A stretch of 64,000 nucleotides of DNA from Myxococcus fulvus (GCF_900111765.1 NZ_FOIB01000003.1:1-64000); one strand, 5' to 3'. Shown: positions 1 through 9,916, counted from the stretch's first letter. Program-made: numbers and translations. The notes: generated from the sequence alone by a model not told the origin.

Positions 1-96
1 ATCACCCCTGTCGCGATGGAGAAGGAGCTGCGCTTCGCTGTTCGCGAGGGTGGCCGCACGGTGGGCGCCGGCGTCGTGGCGGAAGTGATCGAGTAG
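1..96 (+). CDS. tuf: Elongation factor Tu, C-terminal fragment (5' end outside window)
   Basis: The first 31 codons read as the conserved end of EF-Tu domain 3: [18 protein letters not shown], then [13 protein letters not shown] and a TAG stop. EF-Tu delivers aminoacyl-tRNA to the ribosome as a GTPase. A tuf gene directly upstream of rpsJ is the usual bacterial layout (str operon leading into S10). Only the tail is present, so nothing can be said about the G domain. A nested hairpin follows the stop. Confidence 0.95.
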   Translation: MTPVAMEKELRFAVREGGRTVGAGVVAEVIE

Positions 97-107
97 CAGG
101 CCTCCTA

Positions 108-151
108 CCGGCTCCCCGGAGCTCCCCTCCGGGGAATTTCCAGGGAGCCGG
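108..151 (+). terminator. Nested hairpin after tuf
   Basis: An inner 8-bp perfect stem CCCCGGAG/CTCCGGGG (114-121 and 127-134, loop CTCCC) is followed by AATTT, and the whole is enclosed by an outer stem CCGGCT/AGCCGG (108-113 and 146-151). It lies 12 bases past the tuf stop. There is no real T tract, so it could be a partial terminator or leader structure for rpsJ rather than a full stop. Confidence 0.45.
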
Positions 152-297
152 AGGAAATCCAGTTGCATACACTGGGGCGGGATGGTAATCACCGCGCCCC
201 TTCGTTCTGAAGAAACGGCTCTGTGACAACCAGGGGACGTCGGTCGTAGCGCCTTCCGGGGCGTTGGCACAAAGTTCGTTCTAAGAGGTTCTTGCGA

Positions 298-606
<309 letters not shown>

Positions 607-609
607 GAA

Positions 610-647
610 GCGGGTGGGCGTCTGAGTGGTTTCACTCCGACCCCCGC
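610..647 (+). other. Hairpin in the rpsJ-rplD gap, where rplC would normally lie
   Basis: Inner stem GAGTG-GTTT-CACTC with an outer GCGGG/CCCGC arm (610-614 and 643-647) occupies most of the 53-base gap. It is not followed by T residues and ends just before the rplD ribosome binding site (GAGGAAAG). It may be a processing or regulatory site; that role is a guess. Confidence 0.3.
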
Positions 648-659
648 GAGGAAAGTGCC

Positions 660-1283
660 ATGGCGAAGTTTGACGTTGTCGACCTGGATTTGAAGAAGGT
701 GTCGGAGATCGAGCTCTCCGACGACATCTTCGGCGCTGAGCCGAACACGCACCTCTTTTACGAGGTCGCGAAGATGCAGCAGATCAACCGGCGCCGCGGC
801 ACGGTGGGTGTGAAGAACACCTCGCTGGTCAGCGGCGGCGGCAAGAAGCCCTGGAAGCAGAAGGGCACCGGTCGCGCCCGCCAGGGTTCCATCCGCGCTT
901 CCCACTGGGTGGGCGGCGGCAAGGCGATGGCTCCCAAGGCTCGCGACTACTTCTACCGCCCGCCCCGCAAGGTGCGTCGCGGCGCGCTCAAGTCCGCGCT
1001 GTCCCTGCGCGCCAAGGAGAAGACGCTCATCATCCTGAGCGGGTTCTCCCTGGACGCCCCCAAGAGCAAGCAGGCCTTCGAGGTGCTCACCAAGCGCCTG
1101 AAGCTGCAGAACGCCCTGGTGGTGGACGAGAAGGGCAACACCAACCTGCACCGCAGCGTGCGGAACCTGGCCAAGTTCGACGTGCTTCCTCCCGAGGGTG
1201 TCAACCTCGAGATGGTGCTGAAGCACTCGCACCTGGTCCTGACCTCCGCGGCCGCGAAGACCCTCGAGGGGGCGCTGTCATGA
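660..1283 (+). CDS. rplD: 50S ribosomal protein L4
   Basis: 207 residues, usual length. The central extended loop with [20 protein letters not shown] (about 62-81) is diagnostic of L4 and lines the peptide exit tunnel. In E. coli L4 also represses the S10 operon; whether that holds here is not visible. ATG 660 is preceded by GAGGAAAG. The stop overlaps the rplW start by four bases (ATGA). It directly follows rpsJ because rplC is absent here. Confidence 0.97.
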   Translation: MAKFDVVDLDLKKVSEIELSDDIFGAEPNTHLFYEVAKMQQINRRRGTVGVKNTSLVSGGGKKPWKQKGTGRARQGSIRASHWVGGGKAMAPKARDYFYRPPRKVRRGALKSALSLRAKEKTLIILSGFSLDAPKSKQAFEVLTKRLKLQNALVVDEKGNTNLHRSVRNLAKFDVLPPEGVNLEMVLKHSHLVLTSAAAKTLEGALS

Positions 1284-1573
1284 AGATCCACGACGTCATC
1301 AAGGGCCCGCTCATCACCGAGAAGCTGGACAAGGCCCGCGAGAAGCTGCGTCAGTACTCGTTCATCGTCGATCTCAAGGCCAGCAAGCACGACGTGGCCA
1401 ACGCGGTGTCGGCGCTGTTCAAGGTCACCGTCGAGGGCGTGAACACCAACATCGTCCGCGGCAAGGTCAAGCGCGTGGGTCGGAGCATCGGCAAGCGGCC
1501 CAACTTCAAGAAGGCGGTCGTCACCCTCAAGGAAGGCGACTCGATCGAACTCTTCGAGGGAGGGGCGGCCTGA
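1280..1573 (+). CDS. rplW: 50S ribosomal protein L23
   Basis: 97 residues, [20 protein letters not shown], the conserved L23 N-terminus (PxITEK). L23 sits at the tunnel exit and is the docking site for trigger factor and SRP. The start overlaps the rplD stop (ATGA), implying translational coupling. The C-terminus keeps the [18 protein letters not shown] strand. Nothing unusual. Confidence 0.97.
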   Translation: MKIHDVIKGPLITEKLDKAREKLRQYSFIVDLKASKHDVANAVSALFKVTVEGVNTNIVRGKVKRVGRSIGKRPNFKKAVVTLKEGDSIELFEGGAA

Positions 1574-1608
1574 CGCTACGGCGTTGAGGTCAGCCTGAGG
1601 AACACACC

Positions 1609-2454
1609 ATGGGCATCAAGAAGTACAAGCCGACAAGCGCCGCCCGCCGTCTGATGACGGTGTCCGATTTCGCGGACATCACCAAGGACGCGCCCGAGAA
1701 GAAGCTGACCGAGCCGCTGAAGCGCTCGGGTGGCCGCAACGTTCACGGCCACATCACCCGCCGTCACCAGGGTGGTGGGCACAAGCGCCGCTACCGCGTC
1801 ATCGACTTCAAGCGTCGTGACAAGGACGGCGTGCCGGCCAAGGTCACCGCGGTGGAGTACGACCCGAACCGCACCGCCAACATCGCCCTGCTGACGTACG
1901 CGGACGGTGAGAAGCGCTACATCCTGGCCCCCGTGGGCCTGAATGTGGGCGACACGGTGTTCGCCGGCGAGAACGCGGACATCCGTCCGGGTAACTCCCT
2001 GCCGCTGCAGAACATCCCGGTGGGTACGGTCATCCACAACGTGGAGCTGAAGCCGGGCCGTGGCGCCCAGGTCATCCGCTCCGCCGGCACGTCCGGACAG
2101 CTGATGGCGAAGGAGGGCCGCTACGCGCAGGTGCGCATGCCTTCCGGGACCGTCCGCATGGTCCTCATCGAGTGCCGCGCCACCGTGGGCCAGGTGGGCA
2201 ACATCGAGCACGAGATCATCCGCGTCGGCAAGGCGGGTAAGAGCCGGTGGCTGGGCATCCGCCCGACGGTTCGTGGTCTCGCGATGAACCCCGTGGACCA
2301 CCCGCACGGTGGTGGTGAGGGTAAGTCCGGTCAGGGTAACCCGCACCCGGTGTCGCCGTGGGGCAAGAAGACCAAGGGTCTCACCACGCGCACCAACAAG
2401 CGTACCGACAAGTTCATCGTGAGCGGCCGCCGCCAGGGCGCGCGCAGCCAGTAA
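1609..2454 (+). CDS. rplB: 50S ribosomal protein L2
   Basis: 281 residues; [20 protein letters not shown] at the N-terminus and the conserved [13 protein letters not shown] segment near residue 227, whose histidine lies near the peptidyl transferase centre. The C-terminal tail ([20 protein letters not shown]) is the usual rRNA-binding extension. It follows rplW by 35 bases with no hairpin and is followed 15 bases later by rpsS. Confidence 0.97.
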   Translation: MGIKKYKPTSAARRLMTVSDFADITKDAPEKKLTEPLKRSGGRNVHGHITRRHQGGGHKRRYRVIDFKRRDKDGVPAKVTAVEYDPNRTANIALLTYADGEKRYILAPVGLNVGDTVFAGENADIRPGNSLPLQNIPVGTVIHNVELKPGRGAQVIRSAGTSGQLMAKEGRYAQVRMPSGTVRMVLIECRATVGQVGNIEHEIIRVGKAGKSRWLGIRPTVRGLAMNPVDHPHGGGEGKSGQGNPHPVSPWGKKTKGLTTRTNKRTDKFIVSGRRQGARSQ

Positions 2455-2469
2455 GAGGATTCGCAAGCC

Positions 2470-2757
2470 ATGGCTCGTTCGATCAAGAAGGGTCCGTTCG
2501 TCGACGACTTCCTCGTCAAGAAGATCGAGGACATGATCAAGACGAACAAGAAGACTGTCGTGAAGACGTGGTCCCGCCGCTCCACCATTCTGCCGGAGTT
2601 CGTGGGTCACACCTTCGCGGTGCACAACGGGAAGAAGTTCATCCCGGTGTTCGTCACGGAGAACATGGTGGGCCACAAGCTCGGCGAGTTCGCCCCGACG
2701 CGTACGTTCGGCGGTCACTCGGCGGAGAAGAAGGTCGCCAAGGCCCCGGGCAAGTAG
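2470..2757 (+). CDS. rpsS: 30S ribosomal protein S19
   Basis: 95 residues, [20 protein letters not shown], with the family core [20 protein letters not shown] in the middle. S19 sits in the 30S head with S13. Start ATG 2470 has a weak GGATT upstream; spacing from rplB is 15 bases. Ordinary member of the S10 operon. Confidence 0.97.
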   Translation: MARSIKKGPFVDDFLVKKIEDMIKTNKKTVVKTWSRRSTILPEFVGHTFAVHNGKKFIPVFVTENMVGHKLGEFAPTRTFGGHSAEKKVAKAPGK

Positions 2758-2792
2758 CCTGGCGCATTGCCTGAGAGCCTGAGGAGATGACC

Positions 2793-3137
2793 ATGGAGTC
2801 GACTGCACATCTGCGTTTCCTGCGCATGAGCCCCCGCAAGCTGTCTACCGTTGCGGCGCTCATCCGGGGCAAGCCCGTCGAGGCGGCCCTCAACATCCTG
2901 AAGTTCACCCCGCGCGCCGCGGCCCTGCCGGTGGAGAAGCTCATCAAGAGCGCCGTGGCCAACGCGACCGACAAGTCCAAGGGACAGGTCGACGTGGACA
3001 CGCTCTACGTCAAGACCATCTCGGTGGACCAGGGTCCCACCCAGCGCCGGTTCATGCCGCGCGCCATGGGCCGGGCCACCCCCATCAAGAAGAAGACCGC
3101 CCACGTCCACGTGGTGCTGGCCGAGGCCAAGAAGTAG
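2793..3137 (+). CDS. rplV: 50S ribosomal protein L22
   Basis: 114 residues, [20 protein letters not shown]. There are two in-frame ATGs, 2787 and 2793; the purine-rich GAGGAG (2781-2786) abuts the first with no spacing but lies six bases from the second, so I place the start at 2793. The C-terminal hairpin loop that reaches the exit tunnel is intact ([20 protein letters not shown]). L22 contacts all 23S domains. Confidence 0.94.
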   Translation: MESTAHLRFLRMSPRKLSTVAALIRGKPVEAALNILKFTPRAAALPVEKLIKSAVANATDKSKGQVDVDTLYVKTISVDQGPTQRRFMPRAMGRATPIKKKTAHVHVVLAEAKK

Positions 3138-3177
3138 GACCCGTCGGGCCCTGCCCGGACGTTCAAGGAGATTCACG

Positions 3178-3840
<663 letters not shown>

Positions 3841-3906
3841 TTGCCCTCCCGCGCCGGGTGTCTCCGCGAGGAGGCACCCGGGGCAGGGTAGGGAAGGACA
3901 GCGACG

Positions 3907-4326
3907 ATGCTTCAGCCTGCACGTACGAAGTACCGCAAGATGCACAAGGGCCGCATGCCGGGCGCCGCTCACCGTGGCAGCGACCTGACCTACGGCGAGT
4001 TCGGTCTGATGAGCCTTCAGCCGGGCTGGATCACCTCCCGGCAGATCGAGGCGGCCCGTATCGCGATGACCCGCCACGTGAAGCGCGGCGGCAAGATCTG
4101 GATCCGAATCTTCCCGGACAAGCCCATCACCAAGAAGCCCGCCGAGACCCGAATGGGTACCGGTAAGGGTGGCGTGGAGTACTACGTCGCGGTGGTGAAG
4201 CCCGGCCGCATCCTCTATGAGATGGAGGGTATGACGACCGAGGTGGCCACCGGGGCGCTGAAGCTGGCGCAGGCGAAGCTGCCCGTGCTCACGAAGATCG
4301 TGAAGCGCGCGGACCTGAGCCTCTAG
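3907..4326 (+). CDS. rplP: 50S ribosomal protein L16
   Basis: 139 residues, [20 protein letters not shown], then the conserved [20 protein letters not shown] block. L16 organises the A-site region of the 50S subunit. It is preceded by GGAAGGACAGCG and follows rpsC by 66 bases. The C-terminal [16 protein letters not shown] is typical. Ordinary member of the cluster. Confidence 0.97.
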   Translation: MLQPARTKYRKMHKGRMPGAAHRGSDLTYGEFGLMSLQPGWITSRQIEAARIAMTRHVKRGGKIWIRIFPDKPITKKPAETRMGTGKGGVEYYVAVVKPGRILYEMEGMTTEVATGALKLAQAKLPVLTKIVKRADLSL

Positions 4327-4381
4327 GCACCGCAGCGGGAGCTGTCCTCTGGATGGCTCCCGCACGCATGTGGAGATTGCA

Positions 4382-4585
4382 ATGGCGACTGCGAAGGAAC
4401 TGAGGGAGCTGTCGGCGGACGACCTGCAGCGGCGGGCGACGGAACTGCGCGAGACGCTGTTCCAGGACCAGCTCAAGCGGCGGACCGGCTCGCTGGACAA
4501 CCCGGCGGAGCGGACCGGGCACCGGCGTGACCTGGCCCGTGTCCTGGCCGTGCTGACCGAGAAGAAGAAGGCGGCGAAGGCGTAA
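4382..4585 (+). CDS. rpmC: 50S ribosomal protein L29
   Basis: 67 residues, MATAKELRELSADDLQRRAT, with the KRRTGSLDNPAERTGHRRDL helix-turn typical of L29 and a basic KKKAAKA end. L29 lies beside L23 at the exit tunnel. An in-frame GTG at 4370 exists, but TGGAG at 4371-4375 is well spaced only for ATG 4382, which also gives the family length. Confidence 0.94.
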   Translation: MATAKELRELSADDLQRRATELRETLFQDQLKRRTGSLDNPAERTGHRRDLARVLAVLTEKKKAAKA

Positions 4586-4689
4586 CGCCTTCACCCGCGA
4601 AAACTCCAAGCGCGCTCGCACGAGTCGGGTGCGCAAGGCCATCCGGGACGTGAGAGCGCCCGGGTGCATGAGAGACAGTGAGAGAGAAG

Positions 4690-5004
4690 ATGGCTGAGAC
4701 GACCGAAGCGCCCAAGGCAGAGACCTCCTCCCGCGGCCGTCCCAAGACGCGCGTGGGAATCGTCACCTCCAACAAGATGCAGAAGACGGTGGTGGTCACC
4801 GTCCAGCGCCGCGCTCCCCACCCGAAGTACGGGAAGATCATGAGCCTGCGCGAGAAGTACAAGGCCCACGTGGAGGACCACGACTACCCGAAGAAGGTCA
4901 CCATCAACGAGGGTGACCGGGTCCGGATCGCCGAGACCAAGCCCGCTTCGAAGGACAAGCGTTGGCGCGTGGTCGAGGTGCTGGAGAAGAGCAAGAACGT
5001 CTAG
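4690..5004 (+). CDS. rpsQ: 30S ribosomal protein S17, N-terminally extended
   Basis: 104 residues versus about 84 in E. coli. The OB-fold core starts near residue 20 ([20 protein letters not shown]) and ends [11 protein letters not shown]. The extra N-terminus [17 protein letters not shown] is charged and probably disordered. Start ATG 4690 sits behind the purine run GAGAGAAG; a GTG at 4678 would add four residues. S17 binds 16S rRNA helices 7 and 11. Confidence 0.92.
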   Translation: MAETTEAPKAETSSRGRPKTRVGIVTSNKMQKTVVVTVQRRAPHPKYGKIMSLREKYKAHVEDHDYPKKVTINEGDRVRIAETKPASKDKRWRVVEVLEKSKNV

Positions 5005-5070
5005 CACGCACCTCCACATGCGCGGCCGAGAGGCTGCGCGGTGGAGACACCGGCGATAGGAGATTCCCAG

Positions 5071-5439
5071 ATGATTCAGATGACGAGCGTGCTCGACGTG
5101 GCGGACAACTCGGGCGCGAAGAAGGTGTTCTGCATCAAGGTGCTCGGCGGTTCGAAGCGCAAGTACGCGTCCATCGGCGACGTCATCGTCGTGTCGATCC
5201 GCGAGGCGCTGCCCAACTCGAAGGTGAAGAAGGGTGACGTGGCCAAGGCCGTCATCGTCCGCACCAAGCGCGAGGTGGGTCGCCCCGACGGTAGCTTCAT
5301 CAAGTTCGACGGCAACTCCGCGGTCCTCATCAACAAGGACATGGAGCCCATTGGTACGCGTATCTTCGGGCCGGTGGCCCGTGAGCTCCGCGCCCGCAAG
5401 TTCATGAAGATCATCTCGCTGGCGCCCGAAGTCCTCTAA
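5071..5439 (+). CDS. rplN: 50S ribosomal protein L14
   Basis: 122 residues, the standard length, starting [20 protein letters not shown] and ending [12 protein letters not shown]14 lies at the subunit interface and is the binding site for the silencing factor RsfS. I use ATG 5071, which follows AGGAG (5059-5063) at eight bases; the frame is open further upstream but adds non-family residues. Confidence 0.97.
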   Translation: MIQMTSVLDVADNSGAKKVFCIKVLGGSKRKYASIGDVIVVSIREALPNSKVKKGDVAKAVIVRTKREVGRPDGSFIKFDGNSAVLINKDMEPIGTRIFGPVARELRARKFMKIISLAPEVL

Positions 5440-5487
5440 AGAGGACCCCCAGGCCGGACGGCGAGCAGCCAGAGAGACGAGGAAGCC

Positions 5488-5817
5488 ATGCAGAAGATGA
5501 AGGTGGGAGACACGGTCCAGGTCATGGCCGGGGCCGAGGCCTCCGAGAAGACCCCTGCGACGAAGCGCGGCAAGGTGCTGAAGATCGACCAGGAGGCCGG
5601 CCGGGTGACTGTGGAGGGCCTGCGTCTGGTCAAGCGGCACCTGAAGAAGACGCCGCAGAACCCGGAGGGTGGGATTGTCGAGAAGCCCGGCACCATCGCC
5701 CTGGCGAACCTCCAGGTCGTTTGCGTGAAGTGCGACAAGCCGACCCGCGTGGGCATCAAGACCGACGGTGAGAAGCGCCAGCGGTTCTGCAAGAACTGCG
5801 ACGCGCTGATTGACTAG
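5488..5817 (+). CDS. rplX: 50S ribosomal protein L24, zinc-type C-terminus
   Basis: 109 residues: KOW motif in the first 40 (MKVGDTVQVMAGAEASEK, KRGKVLKID), then a C-terminal Cys pair arrangement CVKC (about 86-89) and CKNC (about 102-105) that looks like a small zinc ribbon, as in other L24 proteins of this type. L24 starts 50S assembly by binding 23S domain I. The next gene is 179 bases away, across a hairpin. Confidence 0.95.
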   Translation: MQKMKVGDTVQVMAGAEASEKTPATKRGKVLKIDQEAGRVTVEGLRLVKRHLKKTPQNPEGGIVEKPGTIALANLQVVCVKCDKPTRVGIKTDGEKRQRFCKNCDALID

Positions 5818-5889
5818 GAGTCCCTGTTGGGGCATGTATGCGCGCCCTTCTGTCCGCCCTGGTAGGCGGGTAGGGGGGCGTGCAGGCAA

Positions 5890-5924
5890 CGAGGGCCTGG
5901 GTAGTCCACGGGGCCCTCGCGGTG
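5890..5924 (+). terminator. Hairpin plus TTTT between rplX and rplE
   Basis: Perfect 8-bp stem CGAGGGCC/GGCCCTCG (5890-5897 and 5912-5919) with a 14-base loop, then CGGTGTTTTC. It sits in a 179-base gap inside the spc operon. Shape and T run resemble a weak intrinsic terminator or attenuator; expression downstream of it must continue, since essential genes follow. A second GC-rich imperfect hairpin precedes it around 5838-5872. Confidence 0.45.
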
Positions 5925-5996
5925 TTTTCAGTTTCCAGGTGAAGGACTGATCGGACGCGCTGGGTCACGACGGCGCCCGAAGCAGAGGATACGACG

Positions 5997-6650
5997 ATGG
6001 CTGACGAGAAGAAGCCGGACCAGAAGGAAAAGAAGGCGAAGCGGGGCAAGAAGGAAGAGGCCAAGAAGGTTGGCTTCGCGGCGAACATCGAGGAAGGCCT
6101 CGAGAGCAAGCCGGCCCGCATGAAGGAGCGCTTCCGCAAGGAAGGGGTGCCCGCCCTGATGAAGGAGCTGGGCCTCAAGAACCCGATGGAGGTTCCGCGT
6201 CTCCAGAAGATCGTCGTCAACATGGGTCTGGGCGAGGCGCTCGCCAACAACAAGATCCTGGAGTCCGCGGTGGACCAGCTCGCGGCGATCACGGGCCAGA
6301 AGCCCATCGTGACGCGCGCCCGCAAGAGCATCGCGAACTTCAAGCTGCGCCAGGGCCAGGCCATCGGTGCCGCCGTCACCCTGCGCGGCGCCCGCATGTA
6401 CGAGTTCATGGACCGCCTCATCACCGTGGCGCTGCCGCGCGTGCGTGACTTCAAGGGCGTGTCCCCGAAGGCTTTCGACGGGAAGGGCAACTACACGCTC
6501 GGCGTCCGCGAGCAGATCATCTTCCCCGAAATCAACTACGACCAGATCGAGAAGGTGAAGGGGCTCAACATCAGCTTCGTCACCACTGCCCGGAACGACG
6601 AGCAGGGGCTGGCGCTGATGCGTCACTTCGGCATGCCCTTCCGCCAGTAA
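5997..6650 (+). CDS. rplE: 50S ribosomal protein L5 with lysine-rich N-terminal extension
   Basis: 217 residues, about 38 longer than typical L5 (about 179). The L5 core starts near residue 40 ([20 protein letters not shown]) and contains [19 protein letters not shown] and [19 protein letters not shown]. Residues 1-30 are nearly all Lys, Glu, Asp and Ala ([20 protein letters not shown] at the start) and probably unstructured. ATG 5997 is the only good start, after GAGGATACGACG. L5 holds 5S rRNA and contacts P-site tRNA and S13. Confidence 0.95.
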   Translation: MADEKKPDQKEKKAKRGKKEEAKKVGFAANIEEGLESKPARMKERFRKEGVPALMKELGLKNPMEVPRLQKIVVNMGLGEALANNKILESAVDQLAAITGQKPIVTRARKSIANFKLRQGQAIGAAVTLRGARMYEFMDRLITVALPRVRDFKGVSPKAFDGKGNYTLGVREQIIFPEINYDQIEKVKGLNISFVTTARNDEQGLALMRHFGMPFRQ

Positions 6651-6677
6651 GCCCTCGAGCCAAGGACCTCAAAGACA

Positions 6678-6863
6678 ATGGCCAAGCTCTCCAAGATTGC
6701 CCAGGCGAAGCGCAAGCCGAAGTTCGCCGTGCGCCAGTACAACCGCTGCCCGCTGTGCGGCCGCCCGCGCGCGTTCCTGCGCAAGTTCAAGATGTGCCGC
6801 ATCTGCCTGCGCAACCGTGCGCTGCGCGGTGAGATCACCGGCGTGACCAAGTCGTCCTGGTGA
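6678..6863 (+). CDS. rpsZ: 30S ribosomal protein S14, type Z (zinc form)
   Basis: 61 residues, the short form of S14, with zinc ligands C24-x2-C27 and C40-x2-C43 (CPLC and CRIC). The long zinc-free paralogue made by many proteobacteria under zinc starvation is not in this window. The N-terminus [20 protein letters not shown] and the C-terminal [11 protein letters not shown] are typical. It follows rplE by 27 bases. Confidence 0.96.
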   Translation: MAKLSKIAQAKRKPKFAVRQYNRCPLCGRPRAFLRKFKMCRICLRNRALRGEITGVTKSSW

Positions 6864-7020
6864 GCCGGTAGGGCAGGGTGCCAAAGGGGCCTTGATGGCC
6901 TCGTTGGCGCCCTGGACGCGCTTCGGAAGGAGCGTGTCCACGAGCAGTTTCAACCCAGGTAGTTGCGCTCGGCGCGAACCCCCGGGATGGGCCCGGCAGG
7001 CGCGACGAACGCGAACACGA

Positions 7021-7044
7021 AGCACCCGGACAGGGTGCTCGTTT
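7021..7044 (+). other. Small hairpin plus TTT upstream of rpsH
   Basis: Stem AGCACCC/GGGTGCT (7021-7027 and 7033-7039), loop GGACA, followed by CGTTT. It ends just before the rpsH ribosome binding site (GGAAGG, 7046-7051), in a 193-base gap with no gene. Possible attenuator or translational operator; E. coli S8 represses at this general position in spc, but no S8-type site could be recognised. Confidence 0.3.
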
Positions 7045-7056
7045 GGAAGGTAGCCC

Positions 7057-7461
7057 ATGCCGGTCAATGATCCCGTTGGCGACATGCTGACCCGCCTGCG
7101 CAATGCGTCGCGCGCGCGTCACGACAAGGTCGTCATTCCCCACTCGAAGCTCAAGCTCGAGGTCATCAAGGTCCTCAAGGATGAGGGCTACATCGGGGAG
7201 TTCGTCGTCCACACGCAGGACGGCTCGCCGCAGAGCGAGATCACCGTTCAGCTCAAGTACGGGCCGGACCGCGCTCCCGCCATCACCGGCATCCGCCGCG
7301 TGTCCAAGCCGGGTCTGCGCCGCTACGTCGGCGTGAACGACATCCCGCAGGTGCTGGGAGGCATGGGTATCTCCATCCTCTCCACGTCGCGCGGCATCCT
7401 GGTGGACTCCGAGGCCCGCAAGCAGAAGGCGGGCGGCGAGCTGCTCTGCACCGTCTACTAG
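7057..7461 (+). CDS. rpsH: 30S ribosomal protein S8
   Basis: 134 residues, [20 protein letters not shown], with the C-terminal signature [20 protein letters not shown] that binds 16S helix 21. In E. coli S8 is the translational repressor of the spc operon. ATG 7057 is behind GGAAGGTAGCCC. The 193-base upstream gap with a hairpin is unusual for this operon. Confidence 0.97.
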   Translation: MPVNDPVGDMLTRLRNASRARHDKVVIPHSKLKLEVIKVLKDEGYIGEFVVHTQDGSPQSEITVQLKYGPDRAPAITGIRRVSKPGLRRYVGVNDIPQVLGGMGISILSTSRGILVDSEARKQKAGGELLCTVY

Positions 7462-7525
7462 CCAGCGGCCTGGTGGCCGCGCCTCGCGAGAGTGCGCGCC
7501 CCGGGCATACAGGACCGAGGCAACC

Positions 7526-8092
7526 ATGAGTCGGATTGGAAAACTGGCGATCAAGCTCGGCGACAAGACGAAGGCCGTCGTCGCCGGCCAGCAGGTGAAC
7601 TTCGAGGGCCCCAAGGGCAAGCTGTCCGTGAAGCTGCCCGGCAAGGTCAAGGTGGAGATCAAGGACGGTCAGGTGACCGTGCAGCGCGCGGATGACTCGC
7701 GCGAGGCGCGCAGCCTGCACGGCCTGACGCGCACCATCCTCGCCAACGCCGCGAAGGGCGTGTCCACGGGCTTCGAGAAGAAGCTGGACATCCGCGGCGT
7801 CGGTTTCCGCGCCGAGGTGAAGGGCAAGGCCATCCACTTCGCGCTGGGCTACTCCCACCCCGTCGTCTTCGACCTCCCCGAGGGCGTGACGGCGGAAGTG
7901 GACAAGGCGGCCCGCACCGAGGACAGCCTCCCCACCGTGGGGCTGACGCTGCGTTCGGCGGACAAGGAAGTGCTCGGCGCGACGGCGGTGAACATCCGCT
8001 CGCTGCGCCCGCCCGAGCCGTACAAGGGCAAGGGCATCAAGTACTCCGAGGAGCGCATCCGCCGTAAGGAGGGCAAGACCGGAACGACGTAA
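7526..8092 (+). CDS. rplF: 50S ribosomal protein L6
   Basis: 188 residues (usual about 177), MSRIGKLAIKLGDKTKAVVA, two repeated alpha/beta domains, and the C-terminal motif RPPEPYKGKGIKYSEERIRR that contacts the sarcin-ricin loop region. It follows rpsH by 64 bases. Ordinary family member. Confidence 0.97.
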   Translation: MSRIGKLAIKLGDKTKAVVAGQQVNFEGPKGKLSVKLPGKVKVEIKDGQVTVQRADDSREARSLHGLTRTILANAAKGVSTGFEKKLDIRGVGFRAEVKGKAIHFALGYSHPVVFDLPEGVTAEVDKAARTEDSLPTVGLTLRSADKEVLGATAVNIRSLRPPEPYKGKGIKYSEERIRRKEGKTGTT

Positions 8093-8200
8093 TCGTTCCG
8101 TCTGTCCTGAGTGTTCCCAATCCCGCCGGACCCATGGGGTCTGGCGGCATCATCCGGCGGCGGAAGACCGCATCGCCGCCGGAAGGACAAGGAAGCAGCC

Positions 8201-8557
8201 ATGCCGACGAAGATCGATCCCCGTATCAAGAGGAAGAACCGCATCCGCAAGAAGCTCTCGGGTACCACCGAGCGGCCGCGGCTTACCGTCTACAAGAGCC
8301 TCAAGCACATCTACGCGCAGGTGGTGGACGACACCACGGGCAAGACCCTCGCGTACGCCTCGTCGCTGTCCAAGGAGCTGAAGGGCCAGGACGAAGGCGA
8401 CAAGAAGGCGGACGCGAAGCGGGTGGGTGCCCTCATCGCGCAGCGGTGCAAGGCTGCCAACGTCGAGGCGGTGGTGTTCGACCGCAACGGCTTCCCCTAT
8501 CACGGGCGTATCGCCGCCGTGGCTGACGCCGCGCGCGAGGCCGGGCTGAAGTTCTAG
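8201..8557 (+). CDS. rplR: 50S ribosomal protein L18
   Basis: 118 residues from ATG 8201: [20 protein letters not shown], then [20 protein letters not shown]. The frame is open further upstream but without family similarity, and AAGGAAGC lies just ahead of 8201. L18 binds 5S rRNA with L5 and L25. The C-terminal [20 protein letters not shown] is conserved. It follows rplF by 108 bases. Confidence 0.96.
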   Translation: MPTKIDPRIKRKNRIRKKLSGTTERPRLTVYKSLKHIYAQVVDDTTGKTLAYASSLSKELKGQDEGDKKADAKRVGALIAQRCKAANVEAVVFDRNGFPYHGRIAAVADAAREAGLKF

Positions 8558-8576
8558 CTTTCGAAAGGATTTCCAA

Positions 8577-9098
8577 GTGGCAACTCCGATCAATCCGAAC
8601 GATCTGGACCTCACCGACCGCGTGGTGAACATCAACCGCGTCGCCAAGGTGGTGAAGGGCGGCCGGCGGTTCTCGTTCGCCGCCCTGGTGGTGGTGGGTG
8701 ATGGCGCCGGACACGTGGGCGTCGGCCTGGGCAAGGCCAACGAGGTTCCCGAGGCCATCCGCAAGGGTGGCGAGAACGCGAAGAAGAACCTGTTCCGCGT
8801 TCCGCTGATGGGTCACACGATTCCGCACGAGGTGCTCGGGCACTTCGGCGCCGGCTGGGTGCTGCTGAAGCCGGCCAGCGAAGGTACGGGCGTCATCGCG
8901 GGTGGCGCGGTGCGCGCGGTGCTGGAGGCGGCGGGCATCCGCAACATCCTGACGAAGAGCCAGGGTTCGCGGAATCCGCACAACGTGCTGAAGGCCACGG
9001 TCGCGGGCCTGAAGCTGCTGCGCAGCGCGGCGCAGGTGTCGCGCCTCCGTGGCAAGGACGTCGAGTCGGCGAAGCTCGCCGGGGAACAGAGGGGCTAG
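8577..9098 (+). CDS. rpsE: 30S ribosomal protein S5 (GTG start)
   Basis: 173 residues starting with GTG at 8577 behind AAAGGA. The dsRBD-like N-terminal half is [20 protein letters not shown], and the S5 signature [20 protein letters not shown] is present. S5 with S3 and S4 forms the mRNA entry helicase and affects fidelity. Its TAG stop is two bases before the rpmD ATG, so the two are tightly coupled. Confidence 0.96.
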   Translation: MATPINPNDLDLTDRVVNINRVAKVVKGGRRFSFAALVVVGDGAGHVGVGLGKANEVPEAIRKGGENAKKNLFRVPLMGHTIPHEVLGHFGAGWVLLKPASEGTGVIAGGAVRAVLEAAGIRNILTKSQGSRNPHNVLKATVAGLKLLRSAAQVSRLRGKDVESAKLAGEQRG

Positions 9099-9100
9099 TC

Positions 9101-9361
9101 ATGGCGCTCAAGGTGAAGCTGACGAAGAGCTACGCGGGCGCTTCCGAGGACATGCTGGCCACCATCCGTGGCCTGGGTCTGAAGAAGTTCGGTGACGAGC
9201 GCCTGCTGAAGGACACCCCGGCCATCCGCGGGATGGTGTTCAAGGTGAAGCACCTGGTCTCCTCGGAGACGGTGTCCGCCGAGGCGCCGACGCCCAAGCG
9301 CCGCAAGCCGCGCAAGATCGCCCTGCGGGACCGTGCGCGCGCCTACCAGGCCAAGGCCTGA
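9101..9361 (+). CDS. rpmD: 50S ribosomal protein L30, C-terminally extended
   Basis: 86 residues versus about 59 in E. coli. The L30 core is residues 1-58 (KVKLTKSYAGASEDMLATIR, LLKDTPAIRGMVFKVKHLV). The extra tail of about 25 residues is basic and Ala/Pro-rich (APTPKRRKPRKIALRDRARA). The start lies two bases after the rpsE stop. Tail function is unknown; rRNA contact is likely given its charge. Confidence 0.94.
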   Translation: MALKVKLTKSYAGASEDMLATIRGLGLKKFGDERLLKDTPAIRGMVFKVKHLVSSETVSAEAPTPKRRKPRKIALRDRARAYQAKA

Positions 9362-9380
9362 GCACGAGAGGACCAAGACA

Positions 9381-9908
9381 ATGAGCACTCTGCACGGTTT
9401 GAAGCGCCCCTCGCGCTCGTGGCACCGCAAGAAGCGCGTGGGCCGCGGCCAGGGTTCCGGCCTGGGCAAGACGGCCGGTCGCGGTGGCAAGGGCCAGAAG
9501 GCCCGCACCGGTAACATGCGGTTCGAAGGCTTCGAGGGTGGCCAGAGCCCCCTGCAGCGCCGCCTGCCGAAGTTCGGCTTCAACTCCCCCAACCGCACGG
9601 TGTACGCGGTGGTGAACCTGTCGGATGTGGACACCCACTTCGACGCCGGTTCCACGGTGGACGAGGCCTCGCTGAAGAAGGCGGGCCTGGTGAAGGGCCG
9701 CTACGACGGCGTGAAGCTGCTGGGTCGGGGCGCGCTGACGAAGAAGGTCACCATCCGGGTGCACAAGGCCTCCGAGACCGCGAAGTCCGCGGTCGAGAAG
9801 GCGGGTGGCGCGGTGGATGTCCTTCCGCTGATGGCCCACAAGCCCGAGGCGGCCGCCAAGGCCCACGCTGGCAAGGGCGTCAAGGCCCCTCGGCAGCCGA
9901 AGGCCTGA
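9381..9908 (+). CDS. rplO: 50S ribosomal protein L15
   Basis: 175 residues from ATG 9381 (MSTLHGLKRPSRSWHRKKRV), including the glycine/arginine-rich N-terminal arm GRGQGSGLGKTAGRGGKGQK that threads into 23S rRNA, typical of L15. The C-terminal domain ends in a Lys/Ala tail (KAHAGKGVKAPRQPKA) longer than in E. coli (144 residues). It follows rpmD by 19 bases and precedes two hairpins. Confidence 0.95.
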   Translation: MSTLHGLKRPSRSWHRKKRVGRGQGSGLGKTAGRGGKGQKARTGNMRFEGFEGGQSPLQRRLPKFGFNSPNRTVYAVVNLSDVDTHFDAGSTVDEASLKKAGLVKGRYDGVKLLGRGALTKKVTIRVHKASETAKSAVEKAGGAVDVLPLMAHKPEAAAKAHAGKGVKAPRQPKA

Positions 9909-9916
9909 GCATGTCC

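Noticed and set aside
163..191. TTGCAT-N17-TAATCA as a housekeeping promoter for rpsJ
   Set aside because: Spacing is right but both hexamers match consensus poorly; not enough to list as a feature.
263..281. TTGGCACAAAGTTCGTT upstream of rpsJ as a sigma-54 promoter
   Set aside because: The GG element fits but the base pair ten bases later is GT rather than the invariant GC, and a ribosomal operon is not expected to depend on sigma-54.
1576..2808. A 410-codon open frame on the minus strand across rplB and rpsS
   Set aside because: It is antisense to conserved ribosomal genes, has the His/Arg/Leu-rich composition that high-GC codon bias produces on the opposite strand, and matches no family. 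The same applies to long antisense frames over the lipoproteins, for example 45672-48608 minus.
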